A stretch of DNA of 64,000 bases from Enteractinococcus coprophilus (GCF_006716305.1 NZ_VFOU01000001.1:434001-498000); one strand, 5' to 3'. Counted from the stretch's first letter, positions 54,284-63,969 are shown. Translations and numbers: made by a program. Notes: generated from the sequence alone by a model not told the origin.

Positions 54284-55648
54284 ATGTCCACGACTACGCC
54301 TCGCGTGCGCACTCGAGCTGAGCAGCGCCGCGTCCTTGCAGGAACACTCGTCGGCACCACCATCGAATGGTACGACTTCTTCATTTACGCTCAGGCCGCA
54401 GCGTTCGTCCTGGCACCGCTCTTCTTCGAACCATTAGCCGCCGAGAGTCCTGGCCTGGCACAGATTGTGTCGTGGGCTTCCGTCGGTATTTCCTTCCTCT
54501 TCCGTCCACTGGGTGCCATCGTTGCCGGCCACCTCGGCGATAAATACGGGCGCAAACTCATGCTTGTCATCACCCTGATGGGTATGGGTGTCGCCACTGC
54601 GGCGATCGGCCTGTTGCCAACCTATGCGACCATCGGGGTAGCCGCCCCGATCCTGTTGATCCTGATGCGTATTCTGCAGGGCTTCTCTGCAGGTGGCGAA
54701 TGGGGTGGTGCTGCGCTGATGTCGGTAGAGCACGCCCCAACCAATAAGCGCTCCTTCTTCGGGTCATACCCGCAGATTGGCGTCCCACTGGGCATGATCC
54801 TAGCCACCCTGTTCATGTTCGGACTGACCAGCTTCCTCACCGAAGAGCAATTCTTGGCATGGGGCTGGCGCGTGCCATTCCTGTCGTCGGTCGTTCTGAT
54901 CTTGGTCGGCTACCTCATTCGTCGCGCCGTGGCCGAATCACCCGTCTTTACCGAAATGCAGGAACGCCGCAAAGAATCCTCAGCACCCCTGGGCGAACTG
55001 CTACGCAACCATAAGCGCCCCGTCATTCTGGCCGCACTGATCTTCGCCGCCAACAACGCCGCAGGCTATCTCGTCATCGCTTTCTTCGCCTCTTACGGTG
55101 CCAACGTGTTGGGCATGCCGCGCTCGGCCACCCTGGTGGCCTCGATCATCGGTGGTCTGGGTTGGTTGGCCTTCACCATGTTCGGCGGTTGGATCGGTGA
55201 CAAGATCGGCAAACGCAAGACCTTCATCATCGGATATGCCTGGATTATTGTCTGGGCCATCCCAATGTGGTTCCTGATCGATACCGCCTCCCTGGTGTGG
55301 TTCACCCTGGCGATCTTCATGCTGACCGTCGGACTCGGTCCCTCTTACGGACCACAATCGGCCTTGTATGCTGAGATGTTCCCAGCAGCTGTTCGCTACT
55401 CAGGCGTGTCGATCGGCTATGCATTTGGCTCGATTATCGGTGGCGCGTTTGCCCCGATGATCTCCGAAATGATCCTCAACGCCACCGGCCAATCGTGGAT
55501 GATCGGCGTGTACATCGCCGCCTTGGCGACAGTCTCACTTATTGCCGTCATCCTCGTACCGAAATCCGTCGAAGGCCGCGACCTCAGTGACGACGACGCC
55601 GCGCTGAGCGCAGAGCAGGCTACAGCAGCTGCCGTCACCAAGGCCTAA
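54284..55648 (+). CDS. MHS-family MFS transporter, second copy
   Basis: This 454-residue twelve-span permease is so similar to the transporter at 32049-33416 that long stretches are identical, including the GTTIEWYDFFIYAQAAAF start and the GPSYGPQSALYAEMFPA loop. GGAGAG precedes the ATG. It lies upstream of the enoyl-CoA hydratase and paaZ genes and behind a PaaR-like site, so phenylacetate or a related acid is the likely cargo. The two copies probably arose by duplication within this lineage. Confidence 0.87.
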   Translation: MSTTTPRVRTRAEQRRVLAGTLVGTTIEWYDFFIYAQAAAFVLAPLFFEPLAAESPGLAQIVSWASVGISFLFRPLGAIVAGHLGDKYGRKLMLVITLMGMGVATAAIGLLPTYATIGVAAPILLILMRILQGFSAGGEWGGAALMSVEHAPTNKRSFFGSYPQIGVPLGMILATLFMFGLTSFLTEEQFLAWGWRVPFLSSVVLILVGYLIRRAVAESPVFTEMQERRKESSAPLGELLRNHKRPVILAALIFAANNAAGYLVIAFFASYGANVLGMPRSATLVASIIGGLGWLAFTMFGGWIGDKIGKRKTFIIGYAWIIVWAIPMWFLIDTASLVWFTLAIFMLTVGLGPSYGPQSALYAEMFPAAVRYSGVSIGYAFGSIIGGAFAPMISEMILNATGQSWMIGVYIAALATVSLIAVILVPKSVEGRDLSDDDAALSAEQATAAAVTKA

Positions 55649-55677
55649 CCTAGGTATAACCACAAAGCACCTCGCTT

Positions 55678-55715
55678 CGGCGCCGGATACCGTTTCATCA
55701 CGGTTTCCGGCGCCG
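55678..55715 (+). terminator. Hairpin after the second MHS transporter gene
   Basis: CGGCGCCGGATACCG pairs with CGGTTTCCGGCGCCG with internal mismatches around an eight-base loop. No T run follows. Confidence 0.5.
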
Positions 55716-55752
55716 TCGGCCGTTGAACTACACCACACGAAAGGAAACACTC

Positions 55753-56571
55753 ATGTCGACACTGTTTGACGAACTGAAAACTCTGACCGCGGATTTCCAG
55801 GCACTTGAAGTGCGGCTCGATCACGAGAAACCAGACCGGGTGGTCGCCGCAATGAATCGCCCCGAAGTGCTCAACGCGATCGATCAGACCATGGTCAATG
55901 AATTTCATGCCCTGTGCCAGTGGCTGGAAGATCACCCCCACACCCTGATCATTACCGGCACCGAAGCCCCGCACCCGAAAGACCCGACCCGCACCCGCGG
56001 AATCTTTGCTTCGGGCGCTGACATCGCCCAGCTCCGCGAGCGCCGTCGGCATGACGCCTTGCGGGGCGTGAACTCGAAAATCTTCAACCGTATCAACGAA
56101 CTCCCCATGCCGGTCATCGCAGCGATCGACGGTTTTGCACTGGGCGGTGGCGCCGAACTGGCCTGGGCAGCCGATTTCCGCATTGCCTCCACCAAGGTGC
56201 GCTTCAGCCAGCCCGAAACTAACCTGGGCATTTCCCCCGCCGCCGGCGCGATGTGGCGCATCAAAGAACTCGCTGGCGAGACCATCGCCCTGGAATTACT
56301 ACTGACCGGGCGCATGCTCAACGCCGAAGAGGCACTGCAATACCGCCTGATCAACTCCATCCATGAACCCGAAGACCTCATGGATGCAGCCCACGAACTG
56401 GCCGATAAGATCGCCGAACAAGACCAGCTGGCAGTCCAAGTCACCAAGCGCGTTTTCAAGCTGCCGCGAGAGGCCCACCCATGGGCCGATGACCTCGGAC
56501 AGGCGATCCTGTTTGAATCCGAAGCCAAGTTCGATCGCATGCAAACCTTCCTGGATCGACGCAAGAAATAA
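55753..56571 (+). CDS. Enoyl-CoA hydratase/isomerase
   Basis: This 272-residue crotonase-fold protein has the oxyanion-hole segments FASGADIAQLRERR and FALGGGAELAWAADFRIAS. A glutamate lies in the QPETNLGISPAAGAMWRI block. In the phenylacetate pathway PaaF and PaaG belong to this family, and either role is possible. AAAGGAA precedes the ATG at 55753; the frame upstream is not coding. It lies between the MHS transporter and paaZ genes, all in one direction. Confidence 0.82.
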   Translation: MSTLFDELKTLTADFQALEVRLDHEKPDRVVAAMNRPEVLNAIDQTMVNEFHALCQWLEDHPHTLIITGTEAPHPKDPTRTRGIFASGADIAQLRERRRHDALRGVNSKIFNRINELPMPVIAAIDGFALGGGAELAWAADFRIASTKVRFSQPETNLGISPAAGAMWRIKELAGETIALELLLTGRMLNAEEALQYRLINSIHEPEDLMDAAHELADKIAEQDQLAVQVTKRVFKLPREAHPWADDLGQAILFESEAKFDRMQTFLDRRKK

Positions 56572-56640
56572 CCACCATACAGGTGACGTAGATCGCAATA
56601 CTGGGTGGCCGGGCAATGTTATCTACGCTATACTGGCCGC

Positions 56641-56662
56641 AATAACCGAACGAACGTTCAGA
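56641..56662. promoter_or_regulatory. PaaR-like operator upstream of paaZ
   Basis: ACCGAACGAACGTTCAG fits ACCG-N2-CG-N2-CGGT-N-AG with one mismatch and is preceded by AATA. It lies 25-46 bases before the paaZ start, overlapping the expected promoter. Confidence 0.6.
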
Positions 56663-56686
56663 CTGTAATAAGGAGTCTTTACCCTC

Positions 56687-58789
56687 ATGACAATCAACGC
56701 ACCCGCGCAAACTGTCCTGTCGTCGTATGCACAGGGAAAGTGGCAAGCTCCTGACGCTCCAGAAAACATCGCGCAAGTTCTTGATGCAAACACCGGTGAA
56801 CTGGTCACCCAGGTTTCTTCAGATGGCATCGATATCGCCGGCATGGTGGACTACGCTCGCACCGTTGGTCAGGGCTCGCTCGGTGAGCTGACCACCCACG
56901 AGCGCGCACTGAAAATCAAAGAGCTGGCACAGTATCTGAACGAGCGCAAAGAGGACCTCTACAAAGTCTCTTTCCGCACCGGTGCCACCCAGCGCGACCA
57001 TTACATTGACACCGACGGCGGGATCTCCACGCTGTTTGTGTTCTCTTCCAAGGGTCGCCGCGAAATGCCCAACAGCAACGTCATTATCGATGGCAAGACC
57101 GAAGTCCTCTCCCGCGATGGCTCGTTCTTGGGTACCCACATCTACCAGCGCATTCCCGGTGTGGCCGTCCAGATCAACGCGTTCAACTTCCCGATCTGGG
57201 GTTTTTTAGAGAAATTCGCACCGTCGTTTATTGCCGGTGTCCCAACCATCGTTAAACCCGCGACGTCGACCGGTTATGTCACCGAAGCCGTCGTACGCAT
57301 GATGCTGGAATCCAGCATTCTGCCCGAAGGTTCGCTGCAGCTGCTCTCCGGCTCGGCCCGTGACCTGTTGGATCACCTGGACTACCGCGATCACGTTGCC
57401 TTCACCGGTTCCCTATCCACCGCCAATACGCTGCGCAGCCACGACAGCGTACTCAATGGTGGCGTCCGCTTCACCGCCGAAGCCGACTCGCTCAACGCCG
57501 CGATCCTAGGCCCGGACGCGACCGAAGGCACCGAAGAATTCGACGCGTTCGTCAAGGCCGTATTCGTCGAGATGACGGCTAAGGCCGGCCAGAAATGTAC
57601 CGCGATCCGTCGGGTCATTGTCCCAGAGGCGATCAAGGAACCATTCATTACGGCCCTGGCAAACCGTCTGACCGAAAAGATCACTGTCGGTATTTCAGAT
57701 GCCGAGGGCACCACCATGGGTCCGCTGGCTTCCAAGGATCAGCAGCACGACGTTGCCAAGGCCACCCAGCAGCTGATCGATGCCGGTGGCAAGGTCCGCC
57801 TGGGCGGTCCCGATCAAGTTGACCAGTACGATGAGACCGGCGCGTTCTTCCCGCCCACCATCCTAGAATTCGACGACGCGAATACTCACGCCGTCCACAA
57901 TGTTGAAGCCTTTGGTCCGGTCACCTCGGTTATCGGCTACGATGGCACCCCGGCCGAAGCCGTGCGCCTGGCCGCACTTGGTGGCGGCTCACTGGTCGCA
58001 ACCGTTACCTCGAATGACGAAGCCTACGTTGCCGAAACCACCCTCGGCATCTCCGCCCACCACGGTCGTCTCCACGTCCTGAACCGTGACACCGCCAAGA
58101 CCTCAACCGGTCACGGCTCGCCAGTCGCCCATCTGGTCCACGGTGGTCCGGGTCGCGCAGGCGGCGGCGAAGAACTCGGTGGCGTGCGTGCCGTCCAGCA
58201 CTACATGCAGCGCTCCGCGGTTCAGGGTTCGCCCGATATGCTCACCGCCATCACCGGCGTGTGGCACCAGGGCGCCAAAGCCAATACCGTCACCCGCCAG
58301 ATGGTCGACGAGGGCACAGGCGTTCATCCATTCCGTAAGCCACTGGATACCCTGCGCATCGGTGATCAGTTCGCCTCCGAACTGCGCCACGTGAGCCTGC
58401 AGGAGATTCTGGACTTCGCCGAAGAAACCGGTGACAAGTTCTACGCGCACACCGACGAAGAAGCCGCGATGGCCAACCCGTTCTTCCCGCGTCGTGTGGC
58501 CCACGGTTACCTGCTGGTTTCCTGGGCTGCAGGGTTGTTCGTCGACGCCGCACCAGGGCCCGTCCTAGCGAACTACGGCTTGGAGAATCTAACGTTCATC
58601 ACCCCGGTCACTTACGATGACTCAATCCGCGTCACCCTGACCGCCAAGCAGATCACCCCGCGCGTCACCGATGAATACGGTGAAGTCCGCTGGGATGCCG
58701 TGCTACACAACCAAAACGACGAGATCGTCGCAACCTACGACGTCCTGACCCTGGTCACCAAAACCTGGCCGGAACAGTACGCCAAGTAA
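56687..58789 (+). CDS. paaZ: Bifunctional oxepin-CoA hydrolase/semialdehyde dehydrogenase PaaZ
   Basis: This 700-residue fusion has an N-terminal aldehyde dehydrogenase (residues 1-530) with E265 and C304 (GQKCTAIRR), spaced exactly as the catalytic pair of E. coli PaaZ. A C-terminal MaoC hydratase (about 560-690) carries DFAEETGDKFYAHTDEEAA and FFPRRVAHGYLLVSW. PaaZ opens the oxepin-CoA ring and oxidises the resulting semialdehyde. The paaABCDE epoxidase and paaG genes that make its substrate are not in the window, so they must lie elsewhere or the protein serves another ring-opening route. Confidence 0.92.
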   Translation: MTINAPAQTVLSSYAQGKWQAPDAPENIAQVLDANTGELVTQVSSDGIDIAGMVDYARTVGQGSLGELTTHERALKIKELAQYLNERKEDLYKVSFRTGATQRDHYIDTDGGISTLFVFSSKGRREMPNSNVIIDGKTEVLSRDGSFLGTHIYQRIPGVAVQINAFNFPIWGFLEKFAPSFIAGVPTIVKPATSTGYVTEAVVRMMLESSILPEGSLQLLSGSARDLLDHLDYRDHVAFTGSLSTANTLRSHDSVLNGGVRFTAEADSLNAAILGPDATEGTEEFDAFVKAVFVEMTAKAGQKCTAIRRVIVPEAIKEPFITALANRLTEKITVGISDAEGTTMGPLASKDQQHDVAKATQQLIDAGGKVRLGGPDQVDQYDETGAFFPPTILEFDDANTHAVHNVEAFGPVTSVIGYDGTPAEAVRLAALGGGSLVATVTSNDEAYVAETTLGISAHHGRLHVLNRDTAKTSTGHGSPVAHLVHGGPGRAGGGEELGGVRAVQHYMQRSAVQGSPDMLTAITGVWHQGAKANTVTRQMVDEGTGVHPFRKPLDTLRIGDQFASELRHVSLQEILDFAEETGDKFYAHTDEEAAMANPFFPRRVAHGYLLVSWAAGLFVDAAPGPVLANYGLENLTFITPVTYDDSIRVTLTAKQITPRVTDEYGEVRWDAVLHNQNDEIVATYDVLTLVTKTWPEQYAK

Positions 58790-58810
58790 CACGCTTCCAC
58801 CTCACACCTT

Positions 58811-58860
58811 CCACAACAGGGGCGGGCCATTCAGCACCGAATGGCCCGCCCCTGTTGTGG
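58811..58860 (+). terminator. Terminator of paaZ
   Basis: A perfect 22-base stem from CCACAACAGGGGCGGGCC to its complement surrounds a six-base loop. It is the longest perfect hairpin in the window. Confidence 0.85.
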
Positions 58861-58961
58861 TTGCACAGGTTCAGTGCGACCGACCAATCTTCCGTCGTTG
58901 CGCATCGTAGTGATATTCGTGCCCTGCCAAAGTACAATCCGTGCTATGACATGGATTATTG

Positions 58962-60047
58962 ATGGTCCATGCGACGGTATTGCCAACTCGTTACGTCAAG
59001 GCAGTGACTTCGGTCGATAGGAGGCTTGTCATCAGCGATCCACAGCTAGGATGGAGCACCGCGGTGCTCGCGGCCGATTGGATTGCCGCCCAGTTAGCCC
59101 CATTCGACGAGGGCACAGTACGGTCCGTTATTCCGGAGGGCTTTGAATCCCATACTCGACTGCTCCACCCCGTCCAGAAAGGCGAAGAACTCGTCAGATG
59201 GTCACATGTCGCCGCGTGGAGCCAGATGCCCGTGACCAACGACGTACAGTTCCATGACATCGCGCTGCCACGCCAGCGACCAGCGGGTCCGGCTCCATGG
59301 GATAGTGCTGGGCCAACCGAAGGCGCACTGGATGCCTCGGACGCTGCGCACCTGGTGTCAACCCTCCGGGAACACACCACGAGTCCCGAACATTGTTGGT
59401 TCGCTCTGTGGGATGGGTACGGCTGGGACGACGCCGCCCGCTTCGAGCTCATCGGCGAAGGGGCACCAGCACATCAGTCGGCGCCACCTATCGATCCGGT
59501 GCCCATCGAAGTACGCGATGGACCCCGGGTTGAGCTGCCGGAGCGTACCTACCTGCTCTACACCGGCCCAGTCGAGGCTGCGCTGTTATTCCTTGAGGAG
59601 TATCAGCAAACGCCCAATCTGTGGTGGCCTGCAGACCACAGCTGGTGCGTAGCTTCCGAAATAGACCTTGCCTGGACTTATCTGGCGGGGCCGGTCTCAC
59701 TGGTAGATCAGGTGCTCGCCGATCATACGCTTGAAGCGCTGCCAGCTGCGCCCCAGGATCGGGTGACCCTGCGTCTCACTGGTTGGCTCGATGACGCCGT
59801 GACAGTAGCGGCCACCGAGCTTTTAGAACACGGCCACACTCAGATTCGCGCAGCGCATCGGGGCCTGCGGGCATCCTTACAGCGTCCGACACGATGGCGA
59901 AACGGCCAACTTGGTATCACCTCACACACCGACGGGGGCAGCAGTGCCGAGAGTAGTCTGGTCCTATTCCGGAAGTCGGGCATGGTGACTCATCAGGATC
60001 TCTGCCAATATCTCTCGCTGGCCGTTGCAGAACTTGCGACTCTCTGA
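58962..60047 (+). CDS. Hypothetical protein
   Basis: I do not recognise this 361-residue protein. It is acidic, soluble and tryptophan-rich, with a WFALWDGYGW segment near residue 145 and a WWPADHSWCVASEIDLAWTYLAGP segment near 225. The latter recalls a pattern seen in uncharacterised actinobacterial proteins. No signal peptide, membrane span or known catalytic motif is visible. The ATG at 58962 is a weak choice; a TTG precedes it by one codon and a GTG is possible about 15 codons later. It stands alone between paaZ and a decayed SDR gene. Confidence 0.6.
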   Translation: MVHATVLPTRYVKAVTSVDRRLVISDPQLGWSTAVLAADWIAAQLAPFDEGTVRSVIPEGFESHTRLLHPVQKGEELVRWSHVAAWSQMPVTNDVQFHDIALPRQRPAGPAPWDSAGPTEGALDASDAAHLVSTLREHTTSPEHCWFALWDGYGWDDAARFELIGEGAPAHQSAPPIDPVPIEVRDGPRVELPERTYLLYTGPVEAALLFLEEYQQTPNLWWPADHSWCVASEIDLAWTYLAGPVSLVDQVLADHTLEALPAAPQDRVTLRLTGWLDDAVTVAATELLEHGHTQIRAAHRGLRASLQRPTRWRNGQLGITSHTDGGSSAESSLVLFRKSGMVTHQDLCQYLSLAVAELATL

Positions 60048-60070
60048 ACGCGCACATGCGCCGGTGCGGG

Positions 60071-60480
60071 TTAACGCACGGTCTGACCGCCGTCGACGGT
60101 ATACACGCCACCGGTAGCGAATCCGGCCAGATCCCTAGCCAGGAACAGCACCATGCCAGCAATCTCTTCCGGGGATGCGGCCTTGCTCAAGAAGCTGTTG
60201 GAGGTGACGCGGATGCCGTCTTTGCCATGGTCATAAGCAGCCGAACGGGTCAGCCCAACGGCGCCGCGCTTCGCGACTACGTAGAGGGCCATATCAGGGG
60301 TCAGCAATGAGGCCCGCAACGGAAGCGGCATTGATAATGGCACCGCCGCCAGTTTTGAACATGGCCTCAATCTCATACTCCAGGCAAAAGAACACGCCCT
60401 TGAGGTCAATGTCGAGAGTGCTGTCGAAGTCCTCTTCGGCCTGGTTCGCGCCCGTTGCGACGCTCGAGCAAATGTCTCGA
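60071..60480 (-). pseudogene. Short-chain dehydrogenase remnant
   Basis: Two frames together give a broken SDR: LDIDLKGVFFCLEYEIEAMFKTGGGAIINAASVAGLIADP in one, then DMALYVVAKRGAVGLTRSAAYDHGKDGIRV and ASPEEIAGMVLFLARD with YTVDGGQTVR in another. A single extra base near 60300 causes the frame change. About 25 residues are missing after GIRV, and the N-terminal nucleotide-binding third is gone. The Tyr-x-x-x-Lys pair survives as YVVAK. It is a non-functional remnant. Confidence 0.8.
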
Positions 60481-60558
60481 TCTCTTAGCCCTAGGCCCTG
60501 GAATTGTGCGGTGTTAGTATTGCCCCACTGACGTGAAATTCTGACGAAAGGGCATGCC

Positions 60559-62064
60559 ATGAGCCCCGTAAAAGCCGGAAACTCGTACTGGATGGAGTCG
60601 GTACCGCCCACCTCCTACCCCACACTGCAGGACGACATAACCGTCGATGTCTGTATTATCGGCGGAGGTATCACGGGTCTGTTGACCGCGTTCGAACTTT
60701 CCGAAGCAGGTCAACGCGTGGCAATCCTTGAGGCTGAGCGCCTAGCTTCAGTTGTCACTGGCCATACGACGGCGAAACTCACCTCACAGCACGGAGCCCG
60801 CTATGCTCGCCTATCTCAGGAGCTCGGCGCCGATGTCGCCCGTAGCTACGCTCAGGCGAACCAGGATGCACTGCAGCGCATCCGCGATATCGCCGCGGAG
60901 CTGCAAATCGAAGAAGCCATCCAGACAACCGACGCCTATGTCTACGGCACGGCTCCTAGTAGTGTCGAGGCGCTGCGCGCCGAAGCTCAAGCGGCGCAGG
61001 ACGCTGGACTTCCGGCATCGTTCACCACGGACGTCCCCGTCCCGTTCGAGACGGTCGGTGCCGTGCGGTTTACCGACCAGGCTCAGCTGCATCCACGGCG
61101 GCTGCTCATCCGGCTCGCGGAAGTGCTCGCCGAGCGCGGGGTGCAGATCTTTGAGTCCACCAGTGCGAACGAGATGAGCTTTGATGATCAGTGGACGGTC
61201 AGCTCCGAAGAAGGGCAAGTGCGCGCAGACAACGTCATCGTGGCAGCCCTGACCCCTACGGCCGGCGTCGGCAGCAATCTGTTCGAGCAGATGTATTGCC
61301 ATCAAGGATTCGTGGTCGCTATGCCGCTAGGCAACGGACAGACCATTCCCGAGGGCGTGCTGATCTCTTACGATCGCCCGATGCGCTCGGTGCGCGTTAT
61401 CGAACGTCCCGAAGGTCCGCTGCTGCAAGTTACTGGCGGTGCATATGTTGAGAACCCAAACATCGGGGATGAACCATACGACGACCTTGAGGGGTGGGCG
61501 CGCGAACATTTCGACGTCGGCGAGGCCGAATATCGGTGGACAACACAGGACTACTCCACCGCCGACGGCCTCCCGCTCATCGGATCGCTGGCCGACGACG
61601 GACTCTATATCGCCACGGGTTTCGGAGGCTGGGGACTCACGACTGCCGGTGTGGCTGCGGCCATCATCCGCGACGCCATCACCCAAGAGCAGGTGACCAG
61701 CCAATACCGTGACATCTTCGACCCGGCCCGCGAACTTTCCGGTGTCGACAGCGCATTAATCTCTGCACGCACCAGCAGCGGCACCGATCGCGACGCGAAC
61801 GAGATCATCGGTCAGCTGACCCCGGGCGACGCGGCCGTCGTATGCAGCGGTGGAGAGCAACTGGCCGTGCACCGAGACAACCACGGGGAGCTCAATGTCG
61901 TCTCGGCGGTGTGCACCCACCTAGGCGGCATCGTGCTCTGGAACAAATCGAACTCCCAGTGGGGCTGTCCCTGTCACGGCTCAAAGTTCTTGCCGGATGG
62001 TTCCGTGGTCAATGGTCCAGCGGAAACGCCCCTGGCGGATAAGAAGGACTTGCTCAACGAGTGA
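60559..62064 (+). CDS. FAD-dependent oxidoreductase with C-terminal Rieske domain
   Basis: This 501-residue protein combines a DAO-type flavoprotein (residues 1-390) with a short Rieske domain. The flavoprotein part has VDVCIIGGGITGLLTAFELSEAG at the start and GLYIATGFGGWGLTTAG before the linker. The Rieske ligands lie in VCTHLGGIV and CPCHGSKFLPDG. AAAGGG precedes the ATG. Members of this group are encoded in many actinobacteria and bacilli, but the substrate is unknown. It converges with the MatB-like gene, with a hairpin between them. Confidence 0.85.
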   Translation: MSPVKAGNSYWMESVPPTSYPTLQDDITVDVCIIGGGITGLLTAFELSEAGQRVAILEAERLASVVTGHTTAKLTSQHGARYARLSQELGADVARSYAQANQDALQRIRDIAAELQIEEAIQTTDAYVYGTAPSSVEALRAEAQAAQDAGLPASFTTDVPVPFETVGAVRFTDQAQLHPRRLLIRLAEVLAERGVQIFESTSANEMSFDDQWTVSSEEGQVRADNVIVAALTPTAGVGSNLFEQMYCHQGFVVAMPLGNGQTIPEGVLISYDRPMRSVRVIERPEGPLLQVTGGAYVENPNIGDEPYDDLEGWAREHFDVGEAEYRWTTQDYSTADGLPLIGSLADDGLYIATGFGGWGLTTAGVAAAIIRDAITQEQVTSQYRDIFDPARELSGVDSALISARTSSGTDRDANEIIGQLTPGDAAVVCSGGEQLAVHRDNHGELNVVSAVCTHLGGIVLWNKSNSQWGCPCHGSKFLPDGSVVNGPAETPLADKKDLLNE

Positions 62065-62069
62065 GGACG

Positions 62070-62089
62070 CCGTCTCGTTCAGGAGACGG
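62070..62089. terminator. Hairpin between two convergent genes
   Basis: CCGTCTC pairs with GAGACGG around a six-base loop, just past the stop of the Rieske-FAD gene. Confidence 0.55.
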
Positions 62090-62113
62090 TCTCTAGCTGC
62101 TGGTCCTAACCTT

Positions 62114-63631
62114 TTATAACGCGAAGACCTCGGCAAACTGTTCGCGCAACTGGGCTTTTTGTACTTTACCCATCACATTGCGCGGCAGCTGCTCGACCAC
62201 TCGGTAGGCACGCGGTTGTTTATAACGGGCGAGCTGATCGCTCAGCATGCCGGTCAATTCCGTTGCATCGGGGGCTTGTCCATTGCGTGCTACCACGACC
62301 GCGAGCACACCCTCCCCCAAATCAGCATCCGGGACGCCGATCACAGCCGACTCAGCGATCAGTGGGTGTTCATCCAGCAGCTGTTCAACTTCTTTGGGAT
62401 AGACGTTGTACCCGCCGGAGATAATCATGTCCTTTGACCGGCCCGAGATGTGTAAATAACCTTCGGTATCATAGAAGCCCTGGTCGCCGGTGATAAAGAA
62501 CCCGTTGTCACGCTTTTCTTCGCGAGTCTTTTCTGGATTGCGCCAGTACCGGTCAAACACATTCGGCCCGCGCACTTCAATCGAACCGACCTGCCCGTCA
62601 GACAGCGGTTCCCCGGTCGTGGCGTCGACCACGGCGACTTCGATGCCCCGTAAGGGCTGACCAACGCTGCCCGGCCGACGTTCACCCCGACACGGATTGG
62701 TCGTGTTGATCCCGGTCTCTGTCATGCCATAGCGCTCTAAAATATGGTGACCGGTGCGCTCGTAGAACGCCTCAAAATCAGCACTGAGTAGCGGTGCCGA
62801 CCCAGAAACGAATAACCGCATATTGGCTACCGCCTTCGGGGTCAGTCGGTTGGAAGCCAGAAGCCGGGTATAGAACGTTGGCACACCCATCAACACGGTT
62901 GCGTTAGCAAAACGATCTATGATGCCATCAACGTCCAACTCGTTCATCCACAGCATCGTGGCCCCAGCCGTCAGACTCATATTGATTGCCACGAACAGCC
63001 CGTGGATGTGGAAGATTGGCAGCGCGTGGATAAGCCGATCGTCGCCGGTAAATTCCCATGCCTCGAGTAACGCTTGACAGTTGCTGGCCAAGTTGCCGTG
63101 CGTGAGCACCGCACCTTTCGATCGGCCGGTGGTTCCTGAGGTGTAGAGAATCGCGGCCGGGTCTGCAGCAGTCACGGCTACGTGGGCCGTGAGTTTGGTT
63201 TCGCAGGCACTCAAAGTGCCGTTCCCTACGCCATCGAGCGTGAAGATTGCCGCCGACGGGATCATATCGCGCACTCCAGCTGTATCAGCGGGGTCAACCA
63301 CCACGGCGGCAGGTTCGGCGTCGTCGAGAAAATATTGCAGTTCGACACCAGTGTAGGCGGTATTCAGTGGCACGTAGATGCCACCTATTTGCAACACTGC
63401 AAGATATGCGGCTACCGCGCGAACGGACTTTTTGACCTGGCAGACCACTCGATCGCCCGGTTTCACCCCGGCCTGGGTCAGCAGGTGCGCGATGCGCTGG
63501 GCATCGGTCAGCACATCGTGGTAGGTGATGTAGCCGCCATGGGGAAGCTCAACGGCCGGCTTATCGGGATGGTGTTCGACGCGGTCAAGAAAGGCAGCAT
63601 AAATGCTGTCGAATGATGCTGGGGCCAACAC
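62114..63631 (-). CDS. matB: Malonyl-CoA synthetase-like acyl-CoA ligase
   Basis: This 505-residue AMP-forming ligase follows the MatB pattern closely: YVPLNTAYTGVELQYFLDDAEP, ILYTSGTTGRSKGAVLTHGNL, DDRLIHALPIFHIHGLFVA, ATVLMGVPTFYTRLLAS, ILERYGMTETGINTTNP and PRNVMGKVQKAQLRE. MatB makes malonyl-CoA from malonate, CoA and ATP. No malonate decarboxylase or transporter gene lies beside it. No strong ribosome site is seen before the ATG at 63631. Methylmalonate and other short dicarboxylates are possible substrates. Confidence 0.78.
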   Translation of the reverse strand: MLAPASFDSIYAAFLDRVEHHPDKPAVELPHGGYITYHDVLTDAQRIAHLLTQAGVKPGDRVVCQVKKSVRAVAAYLAVLQIGGIYVPLNTAYTGVELQYFLDDAEPAAVVVDPADTAGVRDMIPSAAIFTLDGVGNGTLSACETKLTAHVAVTAADPAAILYTSGTTGRSKGAVLTHGNLASNCQALLEAWEFTGDDRLIHALPIFHIHGLFVAINMSLTAGATMLWMNELDVDGIIDRFANATVLMGVPTFYTRLLASNRLTPKAVANMRLFVSGSAPLLSADFEAFYERTGHHILERYGMTETGINTTNPCRGERRPGSVGQPLRGIEVAVVDATTGEPLSDGQVGSIEVRGPNVFDRYWRNPEKTREEKRDNGFFITGDQGFYDTEGYLHISGRSKDMIISGGYNVYPKEVEQLLDEHPLIAESAVIGVPDADLGEGVLAVVVARNGQAPDATELTGMLSDQLARYKQPRAYRVVEQLPRNVMGKVQKAQLREQFAEVFAL

Positions 63632-63969
63632 GTATCCGTCCGTTCAGTTATGAATGTACTGCTTGGTAGCTTACAAATCACCACGAGCAGACACAATGCG
63701 TGGAGTGCCACCCCAAGGGCACAGATCGAGTGTGGGACGCCCCCGGGGATTTCCTCAAAATCGATCGTAGTTAGCCGAGGGGCCGGGTTTCCGGAAGCAA
63801 TTCACTTCATGATTTCCGCAATATCTTCTTTGGAAACCACCCATTGATCCGTACAGCTGCACTTTCACCTAAGATCACCGAATAGGTTTCGATCGTGGCT
63901 TCCACGCATGCCCGTGCCGATCTGGCCGAGTCCACCGAGAGCGCGCCGCGTCAACTGTGCTTAACCACA
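63632..63969. other. Intergenic stretch before the right edge
   Basis: No coding frame is convincing on either strand. It contains the promoter side of the MatB-like gene. A short open stretch on the minus strand around 63800-63890 could be a gene remnant, but nothing in it is recognisable. Confidence 0.4.

Noticed and set aside
63650-63847. A 65-residue open frame on the plus strand near the right edge
   Set aside because: It has no ribosome site, no recognisable motif, and a composition like other chance frames in the region.
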